Source: Turbatrix aceti
Lineage: Eukaryota; Nematoda; Chromadorea; Rhabditida; Panagrolaimidae
NCBI GenBank assembly: GCA_963969345.1
Contig: OZ017768.1
Span: 1-64,000 of the forward strand
Length of the DNA: 64,000 nt
Direction: 5' to 3'
The notes below the pieces were generated by a model. It did not search any database, was not told the origin of the DNA, and worked only from the letters and a program-made list of their open reading frames with translations. Positions 13,976-25,346 of the stretch are shown here, one piece after another (the stretch's first letter is position 1; the number at the start of each line of letters is the position of its first letter). Position numbers and translations under genes: made by a program.

Positions 13976-15125
13976 CATTTTCTAATATAGAAGACGAAAA
14001 ACACGGCATGCTTTCGGTTCATTGGATTGCGTCCACACAAATGATAAATGCAAGAAAGATGAGATGGATATTAGATTAGGATAAAGCCAGGCGGCAAGTC
14101 TTGAAAACCGTAAAATACCTTAAACAAACACAAACATTGAATTCAAACTGCAAATCTGTATACCGCTAATATGTACAAATCTCCGCTTCAAGTTCGACAA
14201 AATCATGGTGTGTTCAACCTACCACTTGGAACTTAATGTATTGCCGAATGTGTTGATGGCAAACAGGCAGGCGGACAGCGTGCCAAGGCCCTTTCCTCAC
14301 TCCCTTCGTTTTCACAGCTTCCTAAATCTATTAAACTCTAATTTTTGGCATGGCTACCGACGGCTTCGACGACTCCTTAATGCCAACCATAATGCCAACC
14401 ACTAACAACTTTGCAAATCACGAGCATCAGAAAAAATATTGCATGTAGCCAGTCATTAAGATTTTCAGTAACTTTTGTACGGGCTGCCGTGATGGGCGGA
14501 AATCTATTCTATACTGTGCTTTGTCTGTTATTAAAATGCCAAGTACCAAACTCAAGTACGCAACACGAAAGTTGGCACTTCTTTTGCATAATTCAATTTA
14601 GAGAAGAGTTTTTTTTACTTCTTTCTTGATGTTCAACCCGCCGTTGGCTGCTCTGTTTTTTTCGTCCTTTTTCACCTGATCTACATCTACACCGTGTGTT
14701 TCTGCAGAAGAGAAGTAAAAGAAAAGGCAAAAAACTACACAAATCGGTAGTGATGGGATGCATGAATGCTTCAATCACCAGCTTGCGACTTTCCTGTCTG
14801 CCCTTTGATGGTCAGATTACTCTCTTTGCTCTCGCATGACCGCCAGCCAAGTGCCAACTCGCATTGGCTTTATTGCGCGCCGTTGAGTAAAACAAGAGCA
14901 GCCAGCACAGCAGTATATCTCGATTGCCTTTGCGCACGCTGTTTGTGCTAATTGGCTTGGCTAACACTCATCCGGTTAAACCAACGTGCCGTTTAAGTAG
15001 AAAGAATTAAGAACAATCTAATGATTTTTTTAAGTTGCTGTTTATAATAAAATGAAACGATAGAAAATAAGGCACATATGCTATAAAAAACAATTTGTTG
15101 ACTACTAACGTTGTTCAGCTCGGTG

Positions 15126-16081
15126 TTACGGATTACTCATTGCCGGCGATTTAAAGCTCGAATTGAAGCGGGACATAAAAGCACTCGACATTCCAATGCA
15201 CCGAACTTCGTGCGTCGGAAGCGTAGCATGCGAAACCGTTACCCGTGATAGCTGGCTTGCACGTGAAGCATTTAGCGATGCTGCATCACCGCAGGGCTCT
15301 TCATTGTCAATGTTTTGTCGATTTTCAGCATACGGAAAAGCGTTGACAATTAACGAACTTGTTCGACGATTCATCGATAACTTTAGCTGGGGATTGGACC
15401 ATCGATTAGTATCCGTTGCTTCCCACTGTTCTTCCGGACCAGTTTTTGACATTAGATTGACCGATGACCTAGCGGTACTACAGCCTCGGGGTATACTGAT
15501 TTCGCATCTGGAATTGTCAGCGTTGCATCCACACTCAAAGACATTGTTGTCGAGTACGCTCGTGCATCCAGGAGCTGTGTGAATTACTGATGAGTTGGCA
15601 GGGCCGCCCATTGTGGTTGAATAGTATGTGGTTTCAAGACTGTATTGAATGGCCTGAAAATTGGTTGCGTTCAAAAATAAACCCAGTTTGTTTCAGTTTT
15701 TTTCAAATTAAGTTTGTAATGAATAAAAAAATTTTTAAGCGCGATATTATATTTTTAAACAGCACTGACCTGCATTAAAAATGGAATTCCTCGAATACTT
15801 TTCATCAATGTCTCTGTTGTGTCAGGTGTGATAAGTGGTCCGTTGACTTCATGTTCGTAAGACAACGTCTGTGATTTTGTTTTTTCTTTCGCCATTTTGT
15901 TCTGACAACACTCACATGTTCGAATGCAGAGTATAATTGCGAGAATCATTCCAACACTTCCAATAGCTACCGCCACAATGGCTGCTAGTAGATTGGCGGC
16001 TCCTGTTATTGCTACGCCGACGCCAAACCCAATAAATGTGAGACTCAGTAGGGACAGGCAGACGCTGAGCAGTGCAAACAT
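15126..16081 (-). CDS. Putative two-helix membrane protein, unknown function
   Basis: Two exons (16081-15770 and 15653-15126) encode 279 residues. Two hydrophobic segments fill residues 1-55 (MFALLSVCLSLLSLTFIGFG and ANLLAAIVAVAIGSVGMILA), followed by a Cys cluster CIRTCECCQNK. The rest is hydrophilic and Ser/Thr-rich, with a second Cys group (FECGCNADNSRCEISIP) near residue 145. The arrangement suggests an N-terminal membrane hairpin and a long tail. Start ATG 16079-16081 is the first in frame; an upstream exon is possible. I do not recognise a family. The intron (15654-15769) has GTCAGT and TTTTCAG ends and the phase fits, which is the main support that this is a gene. Confidence 0.55.
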
Positions 16082-19000
16082 TTTTCTTCTGTGTAGTTCT
16101 TCTGTGTAGCCACGACGATGATGTTAAGGTCGACGGTACCCAAATGATTAAACAAATTTTAATGATTGTGGGGGAGTTTTGGGCGTCGTTTGTATTGAAA
16201 TAACTGACGAATATATTTTTACGGTTATCGCCTTAATATTAATTTTTGTTAAATTTGCACAATTTTCGATTTAAGAATCGCGAAACATATTTAAAATATG
16301 ATTTATATATCATTGGAAGGATCGAAAAAAACAAAACACATTTTTAAGGGCAAAACGTCGTAATTAGGAGTTCCACTTATGTCAGTTATTTTATGAATTA
16401 TTTCAAACAACCAGGTTGCAAAATGTTTAAGCATTTGCTTAAAATAAAACTTCAGTTTTTGCAACAGTACTTTCAATTTTTAACCATAAAAAAGCTAAGT
16501 ATGCAATTTTTAAAAACAAAAATGCAACAGACAGACGGATATTGGCAACTATCTTTCGAACGGCCAGTGAAATAAAACAAAACAGTTTTTTTTGTTGTTG
16601 TTTCCAAAGAAGGAAGAAAATGAAAACATGAATGCTGGGTAAAAGGATGTTGTACAAAATGTTTTTGTCAACTTTGTCTGGCTTGTATTGAAGGACCGGA
16701 GACACGTCTCATTTTTTTCACAGACGGCACTGCATGACGTCTGATTATTACGTAAAGTGCATGAGAATGATGTGAGAAATTGTACAATGAAAAAATGGCT
16801 AGATAGTCATTGTAAAAATGCACACAATATTTTTTTGCAAAGGAAATAAAAAAAGTGATATTCAACGTTTGAGAAATTATTAAAAAATATACAATAAAGA
16901 CACGCATCCGTTTGACCGTCGAATTTACTTTTCTGCAGTAAGAAAAAAAATGTAAAAATAACTTTGTGGTAAAATATTAATCTCATTGATAATTCATTAG
17001 TTTGACGAATGAAAAACCAAATTCTCGGTCTGACAAGGTCCGAAACAAAATCATACGACGAAGAACAAAGCTCAAAGACTAGATGAAGGAAGCGGAACGC
17101 CGAAAATGAACCTTCGCGCGAAAGCTCCTGGAGGCAGACGAAAACAGATGGGCCCGACGACTGACCTTGTGGATACCACAAGGAAAACGACCCGTGGGAC
17201 ACCCATCCCTACGATGGGCCGATTCGCTCAACTCGGTGTTCAACAAGACGAAAACCAGACCACAGCGACGATGGGAAGAAGAAATTGCGACCAAAACGAA
17301 TCGAGAGGACATCATTTGTGCCTCCTAACATCTGGTCTAATGATAACTAACCACTGAGTAATGGTGAAATAAATAAATAAATAAAACCAAATTCTGTATT
17401 ATTAAAGCATATATGTGTATAAAAAATTAATTTTACTTTTCATGCCAAAAAAAATAAAAAAATAAAAAATAACTGCAATAATTTTTTTTAATAACGAGCA
17501 TTTAGTAAAAAACTTCAATTAAAAAATTAAACAACGGATAAAAGCATAAAACTAATAAATCAAATTACTGAATTTTTTTATTAGCCATTCGTTTGACAAA
17601 TGGAGACACAATTTTTAAAAGTCACACAAAAAATCTTATTTTTTTCTAAAAATTGTTGCATTAATATCGTTAAAGATACATAAACGTTAGCTGCAGAAAA
17701 TGCATTGAAAAAAATAAACTTGAACGGCATGTTAGATAACACGTTAACGTCGCCAATGTGTTGATTAAATTTGAACCCTCATCTGGCTCTAAAAAAAGAA
17801 AAACAGTAACAAGTCTCAGAAGCTCGTAGAAACATTCGTAATAGAAAATAAAAGCAGTACTGATAGCGTTTACTGTTTCATTTTTTGTTTTGCCATAATA
17901 AAAACGGTCGTGTTATTATACCGGCAAAATAGACTAAGCATCTAAAAACTTAAAGTCTTGGTTAAAGTGCATTCGTGCGTAAAACATGTCTAAAGAAATA
18001 GTAAAGAAAAGTTCATATAAAAATTTCTGAGAATAGATTAGATGATAGGTTATTGTCAAGAAACGCGAAAACAAAGGGAGATGTAAATATTGTATGATTG
18101 ACTGCATAAAAAAAGCGCCAAAATATAACTATTTACTGACTATTCGCCGGGATATTTACGCATTCGTTAGCGAAAAGACAGACATGAGAGAATGCACATG
18201 AAGCGTCAAAAGTCTGGCGTCAGAGAGTAGGTTGTCTATCTTTTTTTCTGCCACCAGATAAAAGTATGAAAAGGAGAAATAGAAACAACTAGACGACTCG
18301 AATTACTTTCTACCCCATCGTATTGGTATCAACATCGGCATCGAAGGCAGTGTCTATCTCGTCTTCACTGTTGCATAAGCGTTTAAATTACTTTTCCCCG
18401 ATAGCACTGGCACTTCGATGGCACAGAACCCTGAAAACGGATGGTAGAAACAAAAAGGGGCAGTTTTCTGTTTACGTTATCTGCGCATATGTGAACGTAT
18501 ACGCGCTTTTCCTTGTCGGTTAAAAAAATGTCTAGCTTCAAAAAACTTTTTACCATGCGCTGTGTATTGTAAAAAAGTTTAAAAGGTATCAATTTTTTAT
18601 ACATTTAAAAAAAATTCTAAATTTAGGTTCCGTGCAATCGAAAAGAATTACAGTTTACTGTAGAATCTGATGTGTAAATATGGGATTTCAATGAAAAATT
18701 AGTACATTGTCTGAAAAAAAGCAAACAGAAGTACAAAGAAAAACAGCGCTAATGTCAGTCATCGTATGGTACCAAACCAATTATTCACTCGCAGTAGTAG
18801 AAATAAAACATCCGTGCGCGTGCTCATGCTACCCAAAGTTGATTGCCCTCCACGCCTTTCCCCTTTCTTTTTCTAACTACCCATATATGTACGTGAGTGC
18901 CATGAAACAAAAACTATGCATGGTAGCACTTTGTCTCGCTTTGAAAGCATCTGGAATGTTCGCACAATTCTTGTGAGACATGCTTACAGTAATGAAATCA

Positions 19001-19684
19001 GAACTCTGATGTCGTGAACATTAGATTCCAATACTGACGATTTTTTCTTAACGTCTACTAGGTACTGATGCGTGAAAAAATAAAAGATAGAATTTTTTGT
19101 CCAATTCAAGAAAATAAACAATGAACGAATTTTTGATGGCTTTTGCTTTTAAAAATCATTTGTCGCCTTGCTGGCCGAATCATTAAATTTATTGATTTTC
19201 CATCATTACTGCTTTAAATAAAAAACAAATGTATACTCATAAATGTAGCATGTAACGAAATTGCTGACGACTGAAGCGTGCCAAACTAGATTTACGGCCT
19301 TAAGTTAGGAATCATATGCCGTTCCGCTGAACAAGACTGCTCTACTTTAAAAGGCACTATAAAGCTGCATTTTGATTGCAACTTTTACACCAAATATGGT
19401 TCTTGACAACGGCGATCAACTGTTGGAATAAAATAATTTATCAATACAAGCTATCGAATTACGTTTTGAAGCATTGTTAACTGCAACCGTCAGTTGCAAC
19501 TGCAGTTGTCATTGTTTATTTGCATATTGTTTGGACGTTTCCATTCTGTCGTTAGCCCCTAACATAAGCCCCTAACAGCTTGCTTACTGTTTGGGTTCAT
19601 TTTTTTATTTCGTTTTTTATTTCGCAAATTCACGTTCTTTCATTCCAAAATTCGATAATTATGAAGCAAAAAACTTAAAAGTTT
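16082..19684. other. AT-rich intergenic region with LINE remnant
   Basis: The only recognisable content is the retroelement fragment at about 17050-17386. The remaining open frames are short and compositionally AT-rich, and no motif or splice pairing was found. Confidence 0.55.
17050..17386 (+). mobile_element. 5'-truncated non-LTR retrotransposon with (AAAT)n tail
   Basis: A plus-strand frame ending at a stop at 17326-17328 reads NRWARRLTLWIPQGKRPVGH, then PSLRWADSL, then RRWEEEIATKTNREDIICAS. This resembles the C-terminus of LINE reverse transcriptases (GKRPxGxPxxRWxD followed by a W-containing end). Upstream, the frame is broken by stops. A conserved 3' UTR (GATAACTAACCACTGAGTAA) leads into an AAAT repeat tail. 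The same 3' end recurs at 35653-35708. The fragment is dead. Confidence 0.75.
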
Positions 19685-19766
19685 TGACGAGAGTGGGATT
19701 CGAACCCACGCCCCCGAAGAGACTAGAGCCTAAATCTAGCGCCTTAGACCACTCGGCCATCTCGCC
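19685..19766 (-). tRNA. tRNA-Leu (anticodon UAG)
   Basis: Reading the minus strand: acceptor GGCGAGA pairs with TCTCGTC (one G-U). D-arm TGGCCGAGTGGTCTAAGGC (box A) follows. The anticodon stem CTAGA/TCTAG encloses loop TTTAGGC with anticodon TAG. A long class II variable arm (TCTCTTCGGGGGC) and T-arm GTGGGTTCGAATCCCAC (box B) complete the cloverleaf. The long variable arm and G-rich D-loop are as expected for leucine tRNA. No intron. Confidence 0.95.
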
Positions 19767-20712
19767 GGAGACCCACAGGTGAGGTTAACCCTAGGAAAAC
19801 AAGCGAGAAAGTCATGACCACCCCAACAAGACATTCAAATGACATTGTTGCAAAAAAACATTAGCATGCTGGCGTCTTTTTTTAATTTTTTTGATCAAAA
19901 GGGGAAAATACCCGGGCTACAACGGCGATATTCCACGCAGGGCACAAAGTTCGTGGATGGGGTAAGGCAACACCAATATACAATCCAAACAAGTACAAAC
20001 TAAGCCAACAAAGCTGTGCCGTTCTTATATTGAACACAAAAGAGGAGGGAATAATACTACAACAATTGGGTCAGAGTCGCATTCAAATGTTCTCTGCTTC
20101 GCGCTGGCACCTCAGATACCAGGTTCCCAGCGATAAGGTTCGGAACGATTGCAGCAAGTGTGAATGCCGCCTGGTGGGGCACGGGGAATTGCTCGCATTC
20201 TCAAAGAAAAAAAATTGTGTTTTATAGACGCCAAAATCCACACGGCTTACAAAGGTTGAACGTTGAAATGGTAACTTGTTTTTGTGTTTTTTGACATCCA
20301 AATTAGTCTACTGGAGTGCATTTGGCACAAAATCGCTTTGTTTCAGCGAAATCGACGAAGTGGGTCAAAACCGTTAGATTACAATCGGATTCTGTATAAA
20401 AACGATGCAAGCTTTCATGCCAGTTTTGGTTTTCCCACCGAGTGTAGAGTAGATCTGAGGTCCGTGTTGAGAAAACTCGAAATCATTCACTTTTGGATCC
20501 AGAATGATTGAAAATGCTTAAAAAAATTTGATATTTTTGAAGCGATGTACTGAGCTTTGCAGTAAAGATATCAACTCAGCTGGAAAGCGGCTTGATTCGT
20601 CAGATTGAGATTAATAACATTGGAAAGGGCCAAAACTAAAAAACAACTATGAATATACGAAAAATGCTGGCAAACAGACATCACTTTCAAAAAAAAAGCA
20701 AAAAACCCCTCA
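19767..20712. other. Intergenic region carrying first copy of a dispersed repeat
   Basis: Apart from the repeat at 19909-20206 I see no gene. The open frames inside the repeat differ from those in the second copy at 22425-22757, arguing against coding function. Confidence 0.55.
19909..20206 (+). repeat. Dispersed repeat, copy 1
   Basis: Shares a set of blocks in the same order with 22425-22757: TACCCGG.CTACA, ATATTCCACGCAGGG / GTATTCCACGCAGGG, ACACCAATATACAATCC, TTATATTGAACACAAAAGAG, AAGTGTGAATGCCG and GCACGG.GAATTGCTC. Identity is roughly 75-80 per cent by eye, with one larger insertion in copy 2. No coding frame is conserved and no terminal repeats are visible. The element type is unknown. 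Confidence 0.75.
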
Positions 20713-21454
20713 CAACTTTCGTGCACACTGTAGCTGCCACACCCCGTGGCCTTGGGTGCCAATGATGTGCATCAAAATTTTACTTATCGCATTTTTTCTC
20801 GGTAAGACACAGCATTTACCTTTTCAAAATCCATCTGAACTTTTAGGACCTCTACCATGGAATTTTCCGCACTGGGCCAGAAGTGTCTGTGTATCGGTGA
20901 CAATTGCCGTCCATGCGTCGTTTCACTCATCGTTTCACTCATCGTTTCACTCACGTTGCTCGTTCTAGTTCAAGCGCTGACAATTCAGGGCATATACTTA
21001 TTTTTTGTAGGCATAACTCTTCTCGGTACTGTCCAGGGTGGCGAAGCGGGAGAATCTCTCAATTCTCCCGGGAGAATTTCTCCGGAGAATCTCCGGAGAT
21101 TCTCCCGAGTAAAAAAATTCTCCCTGGAGATTTAAAAATGATTATACTTGAAATAATGAAACAAATAATGAAAAATCCGTGTTTTTATAAATTGCTGTTA
21201 ACAGAAATGCGTTAGCAATGTGCTGAAACAGAACATAACTGTCCGTTTTGATTTTTATGTTGTCAATTAATTTTTTTTAAAGGAAAACATTTTTGGATGC
21301 TTTTTGGCAAGCTGGGTCTCCCGGGAGATTTTCTCCCGGGATGCAGTCTCCCGGGAGATTTTGCCACCCTGGTACTGTCATATGCTACTGGCAGGTGCCA
21401 GAGACAAAAGCAGTGTTTTTTGAAGAAGTTCAGAATCTTTTTATGGGAAAGTAA
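20713..21454 (+). pseudogene. HMIT/SLC2A13-like transporter pseudogene, split by MITE
   Basis: Decayed last two exons of a transporter like those at 45-53 kb, on the opposite strand. Exon fragment to 20801 reads CHTPWPWVPMMCIKILLIAF; the intact copies have CHTPWSWLPLVCVLVFLAVF. A 45-base intron (GTAAGA to TTTTAG) still has both splice signals. The next exon reads LPWNFPHWARSVCVSVTIAV, against LPWTLNAEFFPLWARSTCVA in the array. It loses four residues, frameshifts through a three-fold CATCGTTTCACT tandem repeat, then resumes as LTIQGIYLFFVGITLLGT. A 338-bp inverted-repeat element interrupts it at 21034. After that it ends VPETKAVFFEEVQNLFMGK and a stop. Retained intron sites show it arose by DNA duplication, not retroposition. 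Upstream exons are absent. Confidence 0.85.
21034..21371. mobile_element. Non-autonomous hAT-type MITE, 338 bp
   Basis: Flanked by an exact 8-bp target duplication GTACTGTC (21026-21033 and 21372-21379), the hAT signature. Termini are CAGGGTGGCGAA and, reverse complemented, CAGGGTGGCAAA. Several copies of the palindrome CTCCCGGGAG lie just inside both ends, and CTCCGGAG occurs in the left half. No transposase frame. It has inserted into the last exon of an HMIT pseudogene. Confidence 0.92.
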
Positions 21455-23423
21455 AAAACTGCAGAATTGAACAATCTGTGATTTTCTTTTTTTATGATTC
21501 GTCAAAGCTTTATAAATACTATAAATTGCGCCCCCGTGACATGTGTGGTCAATATTATGGTCAACAGAATGCTGTAAACCCACTTTCCAGTATCCAGAAA
21601 AAGACGGATTTTTCTGGTCAAAGACAGGCGCAAAGAAGATTAACCGCACTAAACGCCTGCTCGTGCAATTTTTGTAATCCGGCGTGCCTTTCGACCACCA
21701 CTTGCGATGGATGAACAGTAACAGACAAGTGACCGTTTTTGCCATCACCCCCCCCAACCGCCTACTGTTAACCGGTTTCTCGGATATCATGGATGCATGC
21801 AACTTGTGCGTTTTTTGAAAGAACAGAGAAAGACGAGAGAGCGTGCGCGTGCTCAGAAGGAACCGGGATATGTTGGGCCGGTTGGGGATGAATGACTAAC
21901 CATCGACGATCATGACCACGAACGACCACACAAAAACCTCTTCAGCCTGCCTGCCCGCGCAACCGGCTTATTTCACTCATTTTCTTTCAATTCGATTCAT
22001 GACCAAGGCCGACGGCCGGCCCAGAGGCAAAAGACGAAGGGGAGATTCGACTGACTCCACCTAAGCCAACCAGCCTTGACCAACACAATGCCGGATGGTG
22101 TTTGCGCTGGCTGCGCTGACCGAATTATTGCTGTGATGCAAACAGCCGATCGGAAGCTTGGATATTGCTGTTTAAAACTCCGTTTCATTGGTGTTGTCAT
22201 ATTTAAAAAAAAATAGATAGCCTGGATTTTTGAAGGTCGGAACGAGTATTTTGTGATGCGTGTAAAATTATTGCTAATTTTTTATTTTTTCTTGTTTTTT
22301 GACCGTGCAACCGTTTTTGTATTCCATTTTTTTAAAGTTTTTTTGACTTATATTTTGAGTGAAAAAAATGTATAATATTTGAAATTAAAAAAAAATTCTG
22401 ATTTAAAATACTGTCTTGTGGAATTACCCGGACTACAGCCGCAGTATTCCACGCAGGGGACAAAGTTGATGGATGGGGTTTATTCGTTGCTGACCACTCG
22501 CACGGTGATTCAAGGACTACACAGACAACACCAATATACAATCCCAACAAGTTCGAACTAAGCCGTGCCGTCCTTATATTGAACACAAAAGAGGAAGGGA
22601 CAATGCCACGATGGGGTCAGAGTTGTATTCAAATGTTCGAGTCTTTTTCTCCGCGCGGACGCCGTAGAGACAGATTCCCAGCAATAGGGTCCGGTGCGAC
22701 TGCGGCAAGTGTGAATGCCGTTCGGTAGGGCACGGTGAATTGCTCACATTCTCAAAGTATGCGACAGTCTGTTCGTTGTCTTCTTCCCCCTTCCAAGTCA
22801 AATTTTATTTCAAAAACGTTGTTAAAACAACGCACTGGTCCATAACAAGTCACAGATTTCTCTCTTTTCCCCGCCACGCCAGACTGACTGATGGAGAACA
22901 TGCTTGAACCTGTCTTACAACGCCTTTGATGAGATGACTCATCCGGTCGTTACCCTCTCACAATTTTTTTCACTTCATAAATGGATTTTTTCCTGCTTCT
23001 ATGTACATATCCATCCGCCAACAACAGCGCAGGCAGTTGTTCTGGCCGGGTGACGCAGCGCTGAAATAATACACGCATGCCTCCGGGCACTTGTCGTCAT
23101 CCATCGCCACAACAGGAAGGTGCGGGTAGGCTGCCTGTGAAGTAGCAAACTCCTCAAGGTACCCTTTCTGGAGGGTTATTGCAAAGAAAACAATTTACAG
23201 CCATAACCGTTCTACTTGAATCGTTCTACGCAATATTCGGTCATGGGTGTCTAATTTTCTACGCTATGCAACCTCGATGTGAACGTAAATCTTTGCTGTT
23301 TTTTTCGCGATCGTGTTTTTTTATAAATAATTTTGATTTTAAACGATTGTCGATAAGTTGTCATCCAAGATCCCAAGACTTAATGCAGCATGTTTCAGGT
23401 CGTTCAGGCTGGCCAAACCAAAC
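21455..23423. other. Intergenic region with second copy of the dispersed repeat
   Basis: Besides the repeat at 22425-22757 I find nothing gene-like. The last 200 bases are the promoter and possible 5' UTR of the DB-module gene; TTTCAG at 23393-23398 could be a 5' UTR acceptor. Confidence 0.5.
22425..22757 (+). repeat. Dispersed repeat, copy 2
   Basis: Collinear partner of 19909-20206 in the same orientation, sharing the blocks listed there. It contains an extra segment of about 40 bases (TTCGTTGCTGACCACTCG region) absent from copy 1. The two copies bracket the HMIT pseudogene. Confidence 0.75.
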
Positions 23424-25145
23424 ATGATCCCTTTCCTAACAGTCTTACTCCTGCTCCTCGCAGCAATCTCGTCGGTATCTACTCAATTCGCCGCCATTCG
23501 ACGGCCCATTTTCGACTGCCGGCGAGTCCACCCGTCCTACTGCTGCACAACTCGTATCCGAGAGGCATGTGCAGCTCTCTGTGCCAGCGTGCCGTGTGCT
23601 CGTCCAGCCACAGAGCCTGGAAGGTCGCCATGGGGGCAGCCCATGCCACCACCCGCTCCCCCACAACCGTTTCCACCCCCACCCCAGGCTAGAGCCAATG
23701 GCCCTGGACCTTCTGAGTTCCAACCCCCACCCCCTGAAACCACTCCTCCAGTATTCCCTGCTCCAATGAACTTCATGACCCCGGCACCACCTCAGGCAGT
23801 GACGCCGGCCAACCCCTTTGCTATCTTTGGTCTACCCCCTCCTCTCTTCACGTTGCCACCACTGCCTGGTTTTCCGACGTTCCCGCCGTTCGGAGGAATC
23901 GGAATCCCCGCTCCGACCCCGTCACCGACAGAACCACCGGGCATGGTATTCCCGACCCTCGTCCCGGAAGCCGGAAGCGGCATACCGTCCATCAGCTCGT
24001 TCATCGACGAAAAATCCATTCAGGAAGTCGTCGAGGAGCGCATCGGCAAAAACGGTGCCATCGACGGCGTCGTGCATCCTCCAGACTCCAAAGTGAAGAA
24101 GAAGAAGGGCATTATTGCACCACCTCATCAGCCTGGAGAATCTTTGGTAGAGTTGGTGCCGGGAACGGATACTGACTATCCAGACGAAGTCAAAGTTGTT
24201 CCGGTCACGCGAAAGCCGCTATCTGCGACGCCCCCATCCCCGCCCCAGGCAGTAGTGCCCACGCCGACGCCTGCACCCAGTGAGCTGTCAATCGACAGCC
24301 AGAGGACGACAGTTGCGGTCAGGGAAGGCGAAGGACAGGGCTTGGGGCGATGGAAGTTCTCCATCAAGCCTTCGGCACTGAGTGCCAAGCCACCGAACCC
24401 ATTTTCGAGCGCAGGTGGCAAAAATGGCACAGGGGGTATTTTCAACGAAAGTAAGCGAGCGACCTGCCTCATCTATTTTCACTGCTTGATGCAAAACCCA
24501 TTTTCAGAGCTCGGTGAACTAATCGGTTCCTTCTTCAACAACAAGTCCCTCCCGAGCAACGCTTTTACCTCAGCCCGTGCCCATTCACCACCTCCAATTC
24601 CGGAATGGGCAGCGGTAACCCCAATTGCTGAAACGAACGCGCCCCCTCCAGTTGCCGGCAGCCCCGAACCAGTGCCGATCCCCGTAAATCCTGAACCCGG
24701 AGTCTGCGGCGTGGGCCCAGAATTCGTGCCATGTGTCCCATCTGAAAAGGCTTCCACACTTCTGCTCGACTGTTGCAAGAAACGACTCATGCCTCCGGGC
24801 TGCTTAGAACTCTGTCGCTACGACATCACCCAGGTAGAGATACGTAAGGCGTTCGACGCCGGTAAATGCGGCATTCTTCACGTCGCGCCCTTTCTCGAAT
24901 GTGCATCCAACGGAAATAACAATCTACCATGCTGCAAGGCCAGGGACTTGGCAAAGAGAAGGTTGGATAAATTTAAACAAATTTCGGAAAGAAAAACTAA
25001 TTTTAACCCGTTCAGTGGCCCCCAATGCGAAGTCTTCTGCAATCCAGCAGGCGGCCTGGGACAACTCGGTCTGCAGCACCTCGCTTGCCAGAACATCATA
25101 GGGGATCTGCTTCGATGTCATCACTCAGGAATTCGTCCCTTCTAA
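23424..25145 (+). CDS. Secreted Pro-rich protein with C-terminal DB module
   Basis: Probably an extracellular or cuticle-associated protein; biochemical role unknown. Start MIPFLTVLLLLLAAISSVST at 23424 gives a clean signal peptide, so the upstream in-frame ATG at 23358 is not used here. A first Cys block (CRRVHPSYCCTTRIREACAA) is followed by about 300 residues rich in Pro, Thr and Ala. The C-terminal domain carries a DB-module-like pattern: CCKKRLMPPGCLELCRYD, then CGILHVAPFLEC, PCCKARDL, CEVFCNP and a final RCHH. DB modules are characteristic of nematodes. The frame runs through two probable introns that are multiples of three without stops: 24451-24507 (GTAAGC to TTTTCAG, 57 bases) and 24962-25015 (GTTGGA to GTTCAG, 54 bases). 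Both are AT-rich or break the domain. Spliced length would be 536 residues. Convergent with RPS14. Confidence 0.8.
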   Translation: MIPFLTVLLLLLAAISSVSTQFAAIRRPIFDCRRVHPSYCCTTRIREACAALCASVPCARPATEPGRSPWGQPMPPPAPPQPFPPPPQARANGPGPSEFQPPPPETTPPVFPAPMNFMTPAPPQAVTPANPFAIFGLPPPLFTLPPLPGFPTFPPFGGIGIPAPTPSPTEPPGMVFPTLVPEAGSGIPSISSFIDEKSIQEVVEERIGKNGAIDGVVHPPDSKVKKKKGIIAPPHQPGESLVELVPGTDTDYPDEVKVVPVTRKPLSATPPSPPQAVVPTPTPAPSELSIDSQRTTVAVREGEGQGLGRWKFSIKPSALSAKPPNPFSSAGGKNGTGGIFNESKRATCLIYFHCLMQNPFSELGELIGSFFNNKSLPSNAFTSARAHSPPPIPEWAAVTPIAETNAPPPVAGSPEPVPIPVNPEPGVCGVGPEFVPCVPSEKASTLLLDCCKKRLMPPGCLELCRYDITQVEIRKAFDAGKCGILHVAPFLECASNGNNNLPCCKARDLAKRRLDKFKQISERKTNFNPFSGPQCEVFCNPAGGLGQLGLQHLACQNIIGDLLRCHHSGIRPF

Positions 25146-25346
25146 CTTCCATCATGCTCAATCCCTTTCTGAATTACGGGTTTCCATCGTTTTTCATAAA
25201 AACTCTGATTGTTTTCAAAACTGGCTTTCAACTTATTTTATAAAATTCATAACAAAACGACAAAAATGAGGGCCAAAACGACAGACCAACCTTGTTGAAA
25301 AACAGGTAATCCAGGAAGCGTTCGTGTTGACTAGCCGACGCATGAT

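Larger units (their letters stand above)
10897..15125. other. 4.2-kb intergenic region upstream of the LIM-homeobox gene
   Basis: I find no gene. It contains a CT microsatellite near 11725, a trinucleotide repeat (13696-13738) and paired poly-C/poly-G runs. The longest open frame (11856-12272, minus) shows no domain, signal peptide or splice context. The region probably includes regulatory DNA and 5' UTR exons of the homeobox gene, but no site can be named. Confidence 0.55.

Noticed and set aside
13569..13985. 138-codon plus-strand frame with poly-Ser
   Set aside because: It arises from the trinucleotide repeat and the poly-C/poly-G runs.
19909..22757. Complete LTR retrotransposon between the two repeats
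   Set aside because: No TG...CA ends, primer-binding site, gag or pol sequence; the interior is a host-gene pseudogene and a MITE.
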